A DNA stretch of 64,000 bases from Catellatospora sp. TT07R-123 (GCF_018327705.1 NZ_BNEM01000001.1:310001-374000), one strand, 5' to 3'; counted from the stretch's first letter, positions 7,677 to 16,375 are shown. Numbers and translations are program-made. The notes: generated by a model from the letters alone, not told the origin.

Positions 7677-8294
7677 TCACACCGGCTTGACGGGCTGCCT
7701 GAGGATCGTCTTGCACTTGGCCGGTTCCGTGCGCCGCGGGTCGCTGAGGTAGATCTCGTGGTGGTCGCCGTTGAAGGTCAGTCCGTGGGCGGGCAGGTAG
7801 CTACGGTGCAGGCGGTCCAGGGTCGGCGCCTCGTCGTCGTAGGAGCCGACGTGCAGGATCTGCACGCAGGTGCCCTCGGTGAGGCTCAGCAACCGGACAC
7901 CGCCCAGCGCCGGGTTGTCCTTCTTCCCGGCCGCGTCGGCCACCGCGGTACGGACCAGGTCCTCGGTGATCCAGTCGGGTTGGCTGATCAACATCGTCCA
8001 CGACCAGGCCGCCTTGTCCCGCGTGACGAACACGGCGGGGTCGTCGGCCCGCCACAGGCCCTCCAGGGGTCCGACGACGAAGTCGCGGTCCAGGGTCTTC
8101 TTGCTGGTGAACTTCAGGGTGTACGCCACGGTGAACAGCGCCTCGACGGCCTCGGCGTACGCCGTGGACGTGTTCGGGTCGCCGTGGCCGTCGACCGCGA
8201 GATACCGCAGTTCGGGGACGTCGACGAGGACGAAGTCCTTCGCGGGCGGTGCGTACAGCTCCCGCCGCGCCCGCTTGATGTCGTACTTGTCCAT
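7677..8294 (-). CDS. GyrI-like small-molecule-binding protein
   Basis: The 205-residue protein matches the stand-alone GyrI-like/SOUL-family proteins of actinobacteria: MDKYDIKRARRELYAPPAKD at the start, then VPELRYLAVDGHGDPN and a C-terminal HEIYLSDPRRTEPAKCKTIL. Related domains bind hydrophobic small molecules and can act in drug resistance or as a decoy for gyrase inhibitors; the role here is unknown. No DNA-binding domain is attached. It lies 70 bp downstream of threonine synthase on the same strand. Confidence 0.85.
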   Translation of the reverse strand: MDKYDIKRARRELYAPPAKDFVLVDVPELRYLAVDGHGDPNTSTAYAEAVEALFTVAYTLKFTSKKTLDRDFVVGPLEGLWRADDPAVFVTRDKAAWSWTMLISQPDWITEDLVRTAVADAAGKKDNPALGGVRLLSLTEGTCVQILHVGSYDDEAPTLDRLHRSYLPAHGLTFNGDHHEIYLSDPRRTEPAKCKTILRQPVKPV

Positions 8295-8364
8295 GCGGTC
8301 TCCTCCGTCGGTGCGCGCAGTACGGTCTCGGCCCGGGCGGTGACCGTCGTCCGTTTCACCGGCT

Positions 8365-9537
8365 TCAGCTGTGCGGCACCGTGCCCGGGTACTTCAGACC
8401 GGCGCCGGTGTTGAGCACGACCACTTCCTCCGTCGCCGACAGCCAGCCCCGCTGGCGCAGCAGCCGGGCCGCGGTCAGGCACGCCGCGCCCTCCGGGCAC
8501 AGCAGCAGCCCTTCCGCCCGGCCGAACTCGCTCAGGTCCGCGAGGATATCGGCATCGTCGACCGCGATCGCGGTGCCGCCGGTCGCGGCCAGCGCGTCCA
8601 GGATCAGCTCGTCGCCCAGCGGGGCGGGCACCGTGATGCCGAACGCGACCGTGTGCGCGTCCGGCCACGGCACCACCCGGCGGTGCCCCTGCTCGAAAGC
8701 GGCGACCACGGGCGCGCAGCCGCTGGACTGGACCGCGACCAGGCGCGGCGGCGGCCCGGTGAGCCAGCCGAGTTCGCGCAGTTCCGACAGCGCCTTGTGG
8801 ATGCCGATGAGGCCGACACCGCCGCCGGTCGGGTAGAGGATGACATCGGGCGAGCGCCAGCCCAGCTGCTCGACGATCTCGTAGCCCATGGTCTTCTTGC
8901 CTTCGAGGCGGTAGGGCTCCTTGAGCGTCGACGCGTCGAAGATCTGCCCGTCCGAGGCGGCGATCAGGGCGGCGATGAGCTTGCCCGCGTCGCCGATCAG
9001 GCCGTCGACCAGGCGCAGGTCGGCACCGGCGGCGACCACCTCCTGCCGGGTGATCAGGGGTGCGGCCAGCGGCATGGCGACGGTGGCGCGGATGCCGGCG
9101 CGGGCGGCGTAGGTGGCCCAGGCGGCACCGGCGTTGCCGTTGGTCGGCATGGCGACGTGACGTACACCCAGCTCCACGGCGCGCGACACGCCGACGGCCG
9201 CGCCCCTTGCCTTGAACGACCCGGTCGGGACCAGGCCCTCGTCCTTGATCAGCAGCCGTTCGAGCCCGATCCGGGCGCCGTAGGCGGGCGCGTGCCACAG
9301 CGGTGTCCAGCCCTCGCCCAGCGTCGCCACGTGCCGCGCCTCGCGCACGGGCAGCAGTTCGCGGTAGCGCCACAGGTCGGCCGGTCGGCCGGCCAGCCCT
9401 GCCGGCTCGACGGCCTGGGCGACGGCGGCCAGGTCGTAGCGGGCCAGCAGCGGCGAGCCGCAGGCGCACAGGTTCTGCAACCGGTGCGCGTCGTGGCGAC
9501 TGCCGCAGCGGGGGCACTCCAGGTGGGTCAGGTACAT
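8365..9537 (-). CDS. thrC: Threonine synthase (or closely related PLP lyase)
   Basis: The 390-residue protein has the N-terminal zinc-ribbon-like block of type-II threonine synthases (CPRCGSRH then CACGSPL, residues 6-30), followed by a fold-type II PLP core. The PLP lysine is in VPTGSFKARGAAVG near residue 88, and the phosphate-binding loop is GGGVGLIG near 240. It would convert O-phosphohomoserine to threonine in the cytosol. Some actinobacteria carry several paralogues and related 2,3-diaminopropionate ammonia-lyase-like enzymes, so this may be a secondary copy. A short GyrI-like gene follows. Confidence 0.8.
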   Translation of the reverse strand: MYLTHLECPRCGSRHDAHRLQNLCACGSPLLARYDLAAVAQAVEPAGLAGRPADLWRYRELLPVREARHVATLGEGWTPLWHAPAYGARIGLERLLIKDEGLVPTGSFKARGAAVGVSRAVELGVRHVAMPTNGNAGAAWATYAARAGIRATVAMPLAAPLITRQEVVAAGADLRLVDGLIGDAGKLIAALIAASDGQIFDASTLKEPYRLEGKKTMGYEIVEQLGWRSPDVILYPTGGGVGLIGIHKALSELRELGWLTGPPPRLVAVQSSGCAPVVAAFEQGHRRVVPWPDAHTVAFGITVPAPLGDELILDALAATGGTAIAVDDADILADLSEFGRAEGLLLCPEGAACLTAARLLRQRGWLSATEEVVVLNTGAGLKYPGTVPHS

Positions 9538-9718
9538 GAGCGCTCAGCTCCGCATCCCGCGCGAACTCATACTATTTATACAGACGATATATGGATAGCC
9601 TTCGACAACCCGCAGGGACCCCCGGCCGGTGGGCTGACCGGGAGGCACTTGGCGGAGCGGCACCGGGCGGAGCGGCACCAGGCGGCGTGACGGAATCACC
9701 TCAATCACCATTGCATGT

Positions 9719-9736
9719 CGTAGTCATATGACTACG
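9719..9736. promoter_or_regulatory. Perfect 18-bp palindrome upstream of a secreted protein
   Basis: CGTAGTCATATGACTACG is a perfect palindrome of unusually low GC, lying 55 bp before the start at 9791. It looks like a dimeric repressor site; no candidate regulator is adjacent. Confidence 0.4.
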
Positions 9737-9790
9737 GAGAGGTAGATACGGTGAGCGGGCCCTGACAGGACCACGCTCATCGAGGAGTGC

Positions 9791-10582
9791 ATGGTGAAGA
9801 GTCGTATTCGTTGGCGCCGTCCGGTGCTGGCGCTGCTGGCCGCCCCGCTGCTGGCCACCGTCGCCGTCGCCGGGCCGGCGGCGGCGGGACCGGACGGCGG
9901 GCACCAGGACGGCCGCGACCACTGGGGCGTGATCACCCGCAACACCATCGGGTCCCCGGTCGCCGCACTGCGCAACGGCCCGTTCGGCTCGTTCGGGGTG
10001 GTGGGACCCGCGGCACACCCGCCGTACGGCGACGGCAGCCTCGGCATCGAGGTGTCGGCCGTGCCCGTGACACCGACCCCCTTCCTGGAGAAGGTCGACT
10101 TCGGCAACGAGGTGGACTTCTTCGGCAGGACGGTGTCGAGCCTGGCGCAGGTCGGCTTCCACGTCTTCCAGACGGGCGAGAACATCGGCTACGGCGGCCC
10201 GGCGAACATGCCCAACATCAGGTTCGAGATCGACCCGAACCTGACCGCGTCGACCAGCTCGTACTCCACGCTGGTATGGCTGCCGGCCGCATCCCCGGTC
10301 ACCAACCAGTGGAGCCCGTACCTCGACGCCACCCTGACCGGCACCTGGTTCCTCACCGGCGCCGCGGGCACCGCGACCGGCTGCAACCTGACCACCCCGT
10401 GCACCTTCGCGGCGGTGAAGGCCGCGCTCGACGCCGACGGCGGCGAACCGGCGACGGTCTACACCGCGGCGGTGGGCAAGGGCCGCGACTTCATGTGGAT
10501 CGGCGCCATCGACGGCCTGCGGATCAACGACGTGATCTACGACTTCGAGGCCGACGGTGTCAGGACTCGCCACGCTCCGTGA
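9791..10582 (+). CDS. Secreted protein of unknown function
   Basis: The 263-residue precursor has a clear signal peptide (positive MVKSRIRWRRP, hydrophobic core, AAAG cleavage near residue 32). I do not recognise the mature part. It contains Gly/Pro-rich beta-like sequence (NTIGSPVAALRNGPFGSFGV), two cysteines close together (TGCNLTTPCTF) that could form a disulfide, and no catalytic motif or membrane anchor. It stands alone, with a palindrome upstream and a 19-bp hairpin downstream. An extracellular role is likely; nothing more can be said. Confidence 0.75.
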   Translation: MVKSRIRWRRPVLALLAAPLLATVAVAGPAAAGPDGGHQDGRDHWGVITRNTIGSPVAALRNGPFGSFGVVGPAAHPPYGDGSLGIEVSAVPVTPTPFLEKVDFGNEVDFFGRTVSSLAQVGFHVFQTGENIGYGGPANMPNIRFEIDPNLTASTSSYSTLVWLPAASPVTNQWSPYLDATLTGTWFLTGAAGTATGCNLTTPCTFAAVKAALDADGGEPATVYTAAVGKGRDFMWIGAIDGLRINDVIYDFEADGVRTRHAP

Positions 10583-10598
10583 CGCCGCCACGAGGTGT

Positions 10599-10640
10599 GG
10601 ACGGGCCGCGCCCGGTCGGCTGACCGGGCGCGGCCCGTCC
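10599..10640. terminator. Perfect 19-bp terminator hairpin
   Basis: Arms 10599-10617 and 10622-10640 are perfectly complementary around a GGCT loop. It lies between convergent genes and can serve both. Confidence 0.75.
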
Positions 10641-10650
10641 GCGGGTCCGC

Positions 10651-11166
10651 TCAGGACACCCGCACCTGCGACCAGTCCAGGCCGTCGAGGTTGACCACGA
10701 TCGCCTCCTGCGTGGTACGGGCGATCACCACCACCGCCTCGGTGTCGGGGTCGGGGTTCTCCTCCCGGTGCGGCACGTACGGCGGGACGAAGATGTAGTC
10801 GCCCGGCCCGGTCCGCACCGCCGTCTCCACCGGCTCGTCGCCCTCCAGATCGAGGAAGACGAAGACCGGCGTGCCGGACACGACGAAGATCGCGGTCTCC
10901 GAGGCGCCGTGGTGGTGGTCGGCCGACCTGGTGGCGCCGGGAACGTGCGTCTGCCCCATCCACAGGTTCCGGGCACCCACCGTCTTGCCGCTGATCGCCT
11001 CCAGCCGCTTCATGCCCGGGGTCTGCGTCGTCTGCGACACCAGCCCCTCGGGGGCGACCCGGTGCAGGCGGCGGTGGAACGGGTCGATGTCGGCGGGCAG
11101 CAGCACGCCGCTGGGGGTGCGCAGCGGGCCGTCGGCGGAACCGGCGGGCACATGCAGGACGTTCAT
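10651..11166 (-). CDS. Cupin-domain protein, partner of the LysR regulator
   Basis: The 171-residue protein is a single cupin. Metal-ligand positions are visible as SADHHHGASETAIFV (His/His/Glu, about residues 84-96) and VPHREE (late His, about 132). The start at 11166 (MNVLHVP) is fixed by an AAGGAG box six bases upstream; a longer in-frame version would extend back into the LysR gene. It begins one base after the LysR stop, so the two form an operon divergent from the organosulfur genes. It could be a dioxygenase, isomerase or sensor; the sequence does not decide. Confidence 0.8.
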   Translation of the reverse strand: MNVLHVPAGSADGPLRTPSGVLLPADIDPFHRRLHRVAPEGLVSQTTQTPGMKRLEAISGKTVGARNLWMGQTHVPGATRSADHHHGASETAIFVVSGTPVFVFLDLEGDEPVETAVRTGPGDYIFVPPYVPHREENPDPDTEAVVVIARTTQEAIVVNLDGLDWSQVRVS

Positions 11167-11167
11167 C

Positions 11168-12055
11168 TCAGACTCCTTGAACGGCGAGGACACGCGCGAC
11201 GGCGCCGGCCGGCGGCAGGACCCGGCGCAGCGACTCGGCCGCCCCTGCGACGAGGTCGGCGCGCAGACCGCGCCGCGCCCGCACCGACAGCGGCAGCGGC
11301 AGCACCGGCGGCAGGTCGTCGCGCGCGACCAGCCCCTGCGGGGTCTGGCCGAGGGTGGCCATCAGCCCCACCCCCAGCCCCGCCTGGACGGCCGCCTGCA
11401 CCCCGGCCAGGTGCGCGGCCTCGCAGCCGACCTCCGCCGGCAGGCCGTACTCGGCCAGGGTGTCCAGGGCGCGGGTGCGCAGCGCGCACGGCGCGTCGAA
11501 GGCCACCAGCGCGATCGGCCCGCCGTCTCGCGGCGGGTGCCAGCCGGGCGCCGAATACCAGGTCAGCTCCAGTTCCCCGACGGTCTGCGCATCGGGGTCC
11601 CCGGCCGGGCCGAGCAGCAGTGCCAGGTCGATGCGGCCGTCGGCCAGGCCGGTGCGCAGCTGCGCCCCGCGGTCGATGCGGAACCGTACCCGCCAGTCCG
11701 GGAACGTGTCGGCCAGCGCGCCGGACAGCTCCGGCAGCAGCTGCGCCGCCGCGTGCTCGGTGGACCCGATGACCATGGCCCGCTCGGTGTCGATCCCGAA
11801 CCCGCGCAGCGCCTCGTCGTGTACGGCCAGGATGCGCCGGGCCTGGCGCAGCAGCGCCTCCCCCGCCGCCGTGAACCGCGAGCCGCGGCCCTGCCGCTCC
11901 ACCAGCGGGCGCCCGACAGCCGTCTCCAGGCGGCGCACGTGCTGGCTGATCGCGCCCTGGCTCAGGTGCAGCGCGGTGGCCGCGCGCTGGAAGCCGCCGC
12001 AGTCCGCGACAGCGACGAAGCTGCGCAGCGGGGCGATGTCCAGGACGCGGCTCAT
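11168..12055 (-). CDS. LysR-family regulator of the organosulfur operon
   Basis: The 295-residue protein has an N-terminal winged helix (FVAVADCGGFQRAATALHLS then GAISQHVRRLE, about residues 12-45) and a LysR substrate-binding domain with the HEAAQL-like turn and DLALLLGPAG. Starts at 12055 and 12061 are both possible; 12055 has better spacing from AGG. It is divergent from the LLM monooxygenase operon. A strong inverted repeat in the gap (12118-12153) is its probable site, so it is most likely the CysB-like activator or repressor of that operon. The inducer is unknown. Confidence 0.88.
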   Translation of the reverse strand: MSRVLDIAPLRSFVAVADCGGFQRAATALHLSQGAISQHVRRLETAVGRPLVERQGRGSRFTAAGEALLRQARRILAVHDEALRGFGIDTERAMVIGSTEHAAAQLLPELSGALADTFPDWRVRFRIDRGAQLRTGLADGRIDLALLLGPAGDPDAQTVGELELTWYSAPGWHPPRDGGPIALVAFDAPCALRTRALDTLAEYGLPAEVGCEAAHLAGVQAAVQAGLGVGLMATLGQTPQGLVARDDLPPVLPLPLSVRARRGLRADLVAGAAESLRRVLPPAGAVARVLAVQGV

Positions 12056-12117
12056 GACCATGAGCCTAAGGGCGGGATGAGCACGGATTATGAACGCCGT
12101 TTCACGGGTTTCGAACA

Positions 12118-12153
12118 CCCATCACGGATCGTGATGGGTCGCCATCACGATCC
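12118..12153. promoter_or_regulatory. Probable LysR binding region
   Basis: CCCATCAC-N5-GTGATGGG is a perfect inverted repeat at 12118-12138. GGATCGTGAT (12126-12135) also pairs perfectly with ATCACGATCC (12144-12153). The interleaved dyads lie in the divergent gap between the LysR gene and the leader peptide, as expected for recognition and activation sites. Together with the leader peptide and attenuator region they account for the 400-bp stretch without large genes. Confidence 0.55.
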
Positions 12154-12195
12154 ATTGTTGGACATCGTGGCTGCTCGGAGCCCAGACTCGTTCCC

Positions 12196-12276
12196 ATGAG
12201 CCGCCCAGTCGCCGTGTTGCTGACACGCCGCCGCTGGCTCGACAACGCCCGCAACGGCGCGACGCTCTGTCGCTGA
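12196..12276 (+). CDS. Sulfur-type attenuator leader peptide, 26 residues
   Basis: ATG 12196 opens a 26-codon frame whose product runs MSRPVAVLLTRRRW then LDNARNGATLCR, ending in Cys-Arg-stop (TGT CGC TGA). The block L-T-R-R-R-x-x-D followed by a penultimate Cys matches the short 'putative leader peptides' that precede cysteine and organosulfur genes in actinobacteria. These are thought to act by ribosome stalling at the Cys codon when cysteinyl-tRNA is scarce. It lies 185 bp before the LLM monooxygenase, with GC-rich hairpins in between. The sequence match is clear; attenuation itself is inference. Confidence 0.75.
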   Translation: MSRPVAVLLTRRRWLDNARNGATLCR

Positions 12277-12461
12277 CCCGGCCACGGCGCTGATCGAGCG
12301 CCAGCCCGTCCCGCCCGCGCCCCGGGCCCGCCCGCACCGCCGCGAGCACCCCACCTGATTCCAGCCATGTCCGCGTGCCACGCGGCCGACGGCTGCCTCC
12401 CGTGCCCGCCGCCGCGGCGGACCCGGCTTCTTGCGCACCTCACTGCCTGAAAGGCGTACCC
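12277..12461 (+). promoter_or_regulatory. Candidate attenuator leader of the LLM/ABC operon
   Basis: Between the leader peptide and the monooxygenase start, several hairpins can form: GGCGCT-gatcg-AGCGCC (12286-12302), CCGCGT-gcc-ACGCGG (12371-12385) and a GC palindrome near 12408-12422. There is no classical U-tract. The arrangement fits ribosome-mediated control coupled to the Cys-bearing leader, but the alternative structures need folding analysis. Confidence 0.45.
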
Positions 12462-13832
12462 ATGACTCAGCGCACCCTGAAACTCGGCGCCGTGCTGCTC
12501 GGCGTCGGCGGCCCCGGCCAGCACCACACCTGGCTCAGCCCCGAGATCCCCGGCGACGCCAGCGTCGACATCCGCTGGTACATCGCCCGCGCCCAGCAGG
12601 CCGAGGCGGCCGGCTTCGACCTGGCGTTCATCGTGGACAGCCAGTTCATCACGCCGGACTCGCCGCACCACTACCTGAACCGGCTGGAGCCGCTGACGCT
12701 GCTGTCGGCGGTGGCCGTGCACACCAGCCGGATCGGGCTGGTCGGCACGCTGACGACCTCCTACAACGACCCGTTCAACATCGCCCGGCGGCTGGCCTCG
12801 CTCGACCTGATCAGCGACGGCCGGGCGGGCTGGAACGTGGTGGCCACCGGCGACGGCGGCACGGCCGGCAACTACGGCCGCGACGAGCACTACGACTACG
12901 CCACCCGCTACGGCCGGGCGCTGGAGCACGTGCGCGTGGTGCAGGGCCTGTGGCAGTCGTACGAGGACGACGCGTTCCCGCGCGACAAGGAGCAGGGGGT
13001 CTTCTTCGACCGCGGCCGCCAGCACCGGCTGGACCACGTCGGGCAGCACTTCTCGGTGGTCGGGCCGCTGAACATCCAGCGCTCGCCGCAGGGGCAGCCG
13101 GTCATCTTCCAGGCCGGGGACTCCCACGAGGGTCGGGACCTGGGCGCGAGCATCGCCGACGCGATCTTCACGCACGCGCAGACGATCGAGCAGGGGCAGG
13201 CGTTCGCCCGCGACATCCGGGCGCGGGCGGCCGCGCTGGGCCGCGACCCCGACCAGATCGTGATCTTCCCGGGCATCAGCCCGATCATCGCCGACACCGA
13301 CGCGCAGGCCCGGGAGAAGGAGCAGGAGATCCTGGGCGGCAAGAGCTTCGACCGGGCCCTGGCCGAGCTGGGCCGCCCGTTCGGCTGGCACGACCTGTCC
13401 CAGTACGACCTGGACGCGCCGTTCCCGGACCTCGGCGACCTCGGCGACCGCAGCTTCAAGACGCAGGCCGAGAAGATCAAGAAGCTGGCCCGCGACAACG
13501 GGCTCACGCTGCGGCAGGTCGTGCAGCACCAGCTCGACGCGCGCCGCTCGCCGTTCGTCGGATCGGCGGCGACGGTGGCGGCCGAGATCGAGCGCTGGTT
13601 CCGGGCCGGGGCCTTCGACGGGGTGAACATCACCGTCACCGTGCCCAGCGAGTTCGCGCGCTTCACCGACGAGGTGCTGCCGATCCTGCGCGAGCGCGGC
13701 GTCGTGCGCACCGGCTACGCCGCCTCGACGCTGCGCGGCAACCTCGGCCTGCCGATCCCCGAGAACACCCACACCACGGCCCGGCGCACCGCCGCGCAGC
13801 AGGCCGACCGCACCCCCACCCTCGTCCCGTGA
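12462..13832 (+). CDS. LLM flavin-dependent monooxygenase (NtaA/SnaA/DszA type)
   Basis: The 456-residue protein belongs to the nitrilotriacetate/dibenzothiophene-sulfone class of FMNH2-dependent two-component monooxygenases: LTLLSAVAVHTSRIGLVGTL, DLISDGRAGWNVVATGDG and DEHYDYATRYGRALEHVRVV. It would use reduced FMN from a separate reductase, not seen nearby, to oxidise a carbon-sulfur or carbon-nitrogen compound. The start at 12462 follows GAAAGG; the frame is open further upstream without support. Its place behind a Cys-type leader and before an ABC transporter argues for desulfurisation of an imported organosulfur compound. Confidence 0.9.
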   Translation: MTQRTLKLGAVLLGVGGPGQHHTWLSPEIPGDASVDIRWYIARAQQAEAAGFDLAFIVDSQFITPDSPHHYLNRLEPLTLLSAVAVHTSRIGLVGTLTTSYNDPFNIARRLASLDLISDGRAGWNVVATGDGGTAGNYGRDEHYDYATRYGRALEHVRVVQGLWQSYEDDAFPRDKEQGVFFDRGRQHRLDHVGQHFSVVGPLNIQRSPQGQPVIFQAGDSHEGRDLGASIADAIFTHAQTIEQGQAFARDIRARAAALGRDPDQIVIFPGISPIIADTDAQAREKEQEILGGKSFDRALAELGRPFGWHDLSQYDLDAPFPDLGDLGDRSFKTQAEKIKKLARDNGLTLRQVVQHQLDARRSPFVGSAATVAAEIERWFRAGAFDGVNITVTVPSEFARFTDEVLPILRERGVVRTGYAASTLRGNLGLPIPENTHTTARRTAAQQADRTPTLVP

Positions 13833-13861
13833 CCGGCCCGACCCCTCCGAAAGGCACCCCG

Positions 13862-15379
13862 ATGAACCTCGTACGACGAAGCAGACAGCTGGCCGCGGCC
13901 GCGGCGGCGGTACTGGCGCTGGCCACGACCGGCTGCGCCGGCGACGCCGGGTCGGCCGCCGGCGAATCCACGCTGCGCTGGGCGGTCGCGCTGCCCGCGC
14001 ACTGGGATCCGGTGGTCAGCGGCAGCGGCGCCCAGTTCCGGATCCTGTCGCTGGCGTACGCGTCGCTGACCGAGATCGACGAGCAGGGCAGGGCGGTGCC
14101 GAGCCTGGCAAAGGGCTGGGACTACAACAGCACCGGCGACCAGGTCACCTTCCACCTGCGGCCGAACCTGAAGTTCAGCGACGGCGAGCCGCTGAACGCC
14201 CAGGCGGTCAAGCTCTACCTGGAGCGGGCCAAGACGCAGAAGAACTCCGCCCTGTTCGGCGACCTGACCTCGATCAAGGAGATCACCGCCTCCGGCGACC
14301 TGGACGTGGTGGTCAACCTGACCCAGGTGGACTACCAGATCCCGCTGCTGCTCGGCGAGCGCGTCGCGCAGATCACCAGCCCGAAGGCGGCGCAGGACCC
14401 GGTCAAGCTCGACCAGAACCCGGTCGGCGCGGGGCCGTTCACGGTGACCGAGTTCGTGCCCGGCTCCCACGTGTACCTCAAGAAGAACCCGGACTACTGG
14501 GACGCCGCGAACATCCACCTCGACCGGGTCGAGCTGCACGCCGCGCCGGACAGCGCCACGATCGTGTCCAGCCTCCAGACCGGCGTGTACGACCTGGCCT
14601 ACCTGGACGCGGCGCAGGTGAAGGCGGCCAAGGCCGCGGGCCTGGACGTGGTGCTGCAGCCGGGCTTCAACGCCTCCAACATCAGCATCAACGTCAACAA
14701 GAAGCCGTTCGACGACCCGAAGGTGGTCGACGCGGTCCGCTACGCCGTCAACCGACAGGAGTTCGTCGACAAGGTCACCTTCGGCTACGGCAAGGCGACC
14801 GACCAGCCGTTCCCGCCGGGCTACCTCGCCTACGACGAGAAGTCGGCCGGGCTGTTCCCGTACGACACCGCCAAGGCGAAGCAGCTGCTGGCCGAGGCGG
14901 GCTACCAGCCGGGGCAGATCAAGCTCGACCTGGTCATCCCGGCCCAGTCGGCGGCGGCGGAGATCGTGCAGGCCCAGCTCGCCGCCGTCGGCATCACTGT
15001 CAGCATCAAGGTCGACCCGAACTGGTCCACGCCGTTCTTCGCCAAGGACCTGACCCTGTCGCTGTACGGCACCACCGGCCGCGAGTCGCCGGTGCAGACC
15101 CTGACCGCCCACTTCGGACCCAACGGCCCGCTGAACCTGAGCACGCCGTACGAGCCGGAGGGGTTCGAGGCGGCGGTGTCGCTGGCGCGCCGGACGCCGC
15201 TGGACTCGCCGGACTACGCGGCGAACCTCCAGGCGGCCACCCGGGCCGGGCTGGCCAGCCGGGCGCTGGTGTTCACGTACGCCCCGACGAACATCTTCGT
15301 CAAGAGCACCCGGGTCTCGGCCCTGCCCGCCATCCCCGGCCAGCTCCACTGGACCGGCGTCACGGTGGCCGCGTCATGA
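13862..15379 (+). CDS. Family-5 ABC substrate-binding lipoprotein
   Basis: The 505-residue precursor has a lipoprotein signal (LATTGC, acylated Cys near residue 22) and the SBP_bac_5 fold of dipeptide, nickel and glutathione binders: VTFHLRPNLKFSDGEPLNAQ, VGAGPFTVTEFVPGSHVYLKKNPDYWD and the late RYAVNRQEFVDKV. It delivers its ligand to the two permeases that follow; the first overlaps its stop by four bases. In this sulfur context a glutathione-like or other organosulfur ligand is possible, but the binding pocket cannot be read from sequence. Confidence 0.92.
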   Translation: MNLVRRSRQLAAAAAAVLALATTGCAGDAGSAAGESTLRWAVALPAHWDPVVSGSGAQFRILSLAYASLTEIDEQGRAVPSLAKGWDYNSTGDQVTFHLRPNLKFSDGEPLNAQAVKLYLERAKTQKNSALFGDLTSIKEITASGDLDVVVNLTQVDYQIPLLLGERVAQITSPKAAQDPVKLDQNPVGAGPFTVTEFVPGSHVYLKKNPDYWDAANIHLDRVELHAAPDSATIVSSLQTGVYDLAYLDAAQVKAAKAAGLDVVLQPGFNASNISINVNKKPFDDPKVVDAVRYAVNRQEFVDKVTFGYGKATDQPFPPGYLAYDEKSAGLFPYDTAKAKQLLAEAGYQPGQIKLDLVIPAQSAAAEIVQAQLAAVGITVSIKVDPNWSTPFFAKDLTLSLYGTTGRESPVQTLTAHFGPNGPLNLSTPYEPEGFEAAVSLARRTPLDSPDYAANLQAATRAGLASRALVFTYAPTNIFVKSTRVSALPAIPGQLHWTGVTVAAS

Positions 15380-16374
15380 GCGGCGCCGGGCTGGGCACCG
15401 CCCGGCTGCGCCGGGCCGCTGGACGGACGGCCGCGGTGGCGGCACGCTCGATCGCGATCTTCGTACCGGTGTTCGGAGTGGCGACGTTCGTGACGTTCGC
15501 GCTGCGCGCGCTGAGCGGGCTCAGCCCGGCGCACCTGCAACTGGGCGAGTCGGCGACCCCGGAGTCGCTGGCCCGCATCGAACACGAGTGGGGCCTGGAC
15601 CGGCCCTTCCTCACCCAGTACCTGGACTGGTTCGGCAAGGTGCTGTCCGGTGATCTCGGCACCAGCTGGTACAACGGCGCCGACATCGCGCAGCTGCTCA
15701 CCGAGGGCGCGGTGATCAGCCTGTCGGTCGCCGGGCTGGCCCTGCTCATCGGGGTGGTGTTCGGGTTCGGGTTCGGCATCCTGGCGGCGCTGCGGCGCAC
15801 CACCTGGGTGGACCGGGTGATCACCGGGGCGATGACGTTCATCTCGGTGATGCCGTCGTTCGTCGTCGGCATCGCGCTGGTCGCCGTGTTCGCCGTCGGG
15901 CTGGGCTGGCTGCCGTCGGCCGGGTGGGTCCCGGCCGAGCGCGGCTTCGGCGTATGGCTGGCGCACATCACGCTGCCGGCGATCGCGCTCAGCTTCGACA
16001 CCGTCTCCGACGTGGCCCGCCAGCTGCGGGCCGGGCTGGTCGCGGCATACCGGGAGAACTACGTGACCGGGGCCGTGGTGCGCGGCCTCGGCCCGCGCCG
16101 GATCTTCTTCGGGCACGTGCTGCGCAACGGCATCGGCCCGGCGCTGACGGTGCTCGGGCTGAAGTTCCCGAACCTGCTGGGCGGCGCGGTCGTCACCGAG
16201 GCGGTCTTCGGGATGCCGGGGTTCGGGCAGTTCGCCGCGGCGTCGGCCCAGCGCGGCGACGTGCCCGCGGTGCAGGGCGTGCTGGTCGTCTCGATCGTGC
16301 TGGTCGTCGTCTTCAACCTGCTGGTCAACCTCATCCTGGCCCGGCTCACGCCCGCCTCGGCCAGAGGGGTCTGA
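15376..16374 (+). CDS. ABC permease 1 (DppB/OppB type)
   Basis: The 332-residue inner-membrane protein has six predicted spans. It shows the family start (IAIFVPVFGVATFVTFALRAL), the HEWGLDRPFLTQYLDW periplasmic loop and the cytosolic EAA-type loop AAYRENYVTGAVVRGLGPRR near residue 225 that docks the ATPase. It overlaps the binding-protein stop (ATGA) and pairs with the next permease. Confidence 0.93.
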   Translation: MSGAGLGTARLRRAAGRTAAVAARSIAIFVPVFGVATFVTFALRALSGLSPAHLQLGESATPESLARIEHEWGLDRPFLTQYLDWFGKVLSGDLGTSWYNGADIAQLLTEGAVISLSVAGLALLIGVVFGFGFGILAALRRTTWVDRVITGAMTFISVMPSFVVGIALVAVFAVGLGWLPSAGWVPAERGFGVWLAHITLPAIALSFDTVSDVARQLRAGLVAAYRENYVTGAVVRGLGPRRIFFGHVLRNGIGPALTVLGLKFPNLLGGAVVTEAVFGMPGFGQFAAASAQRGDVPAVQGVLVVSIVLVVVFNLLVNLILARLTPASARGV

Positions 16375-16375
16375 C

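Noticed and set aside
12431-15379. A 982-codon frame that looks like a fusion to the binding protein
   Set aside because: Its first half is an Arg/Pro-rich shadow of the LLM monooxygenase. The lipoprotein signal begins at 13862 with its own GAAAGG.
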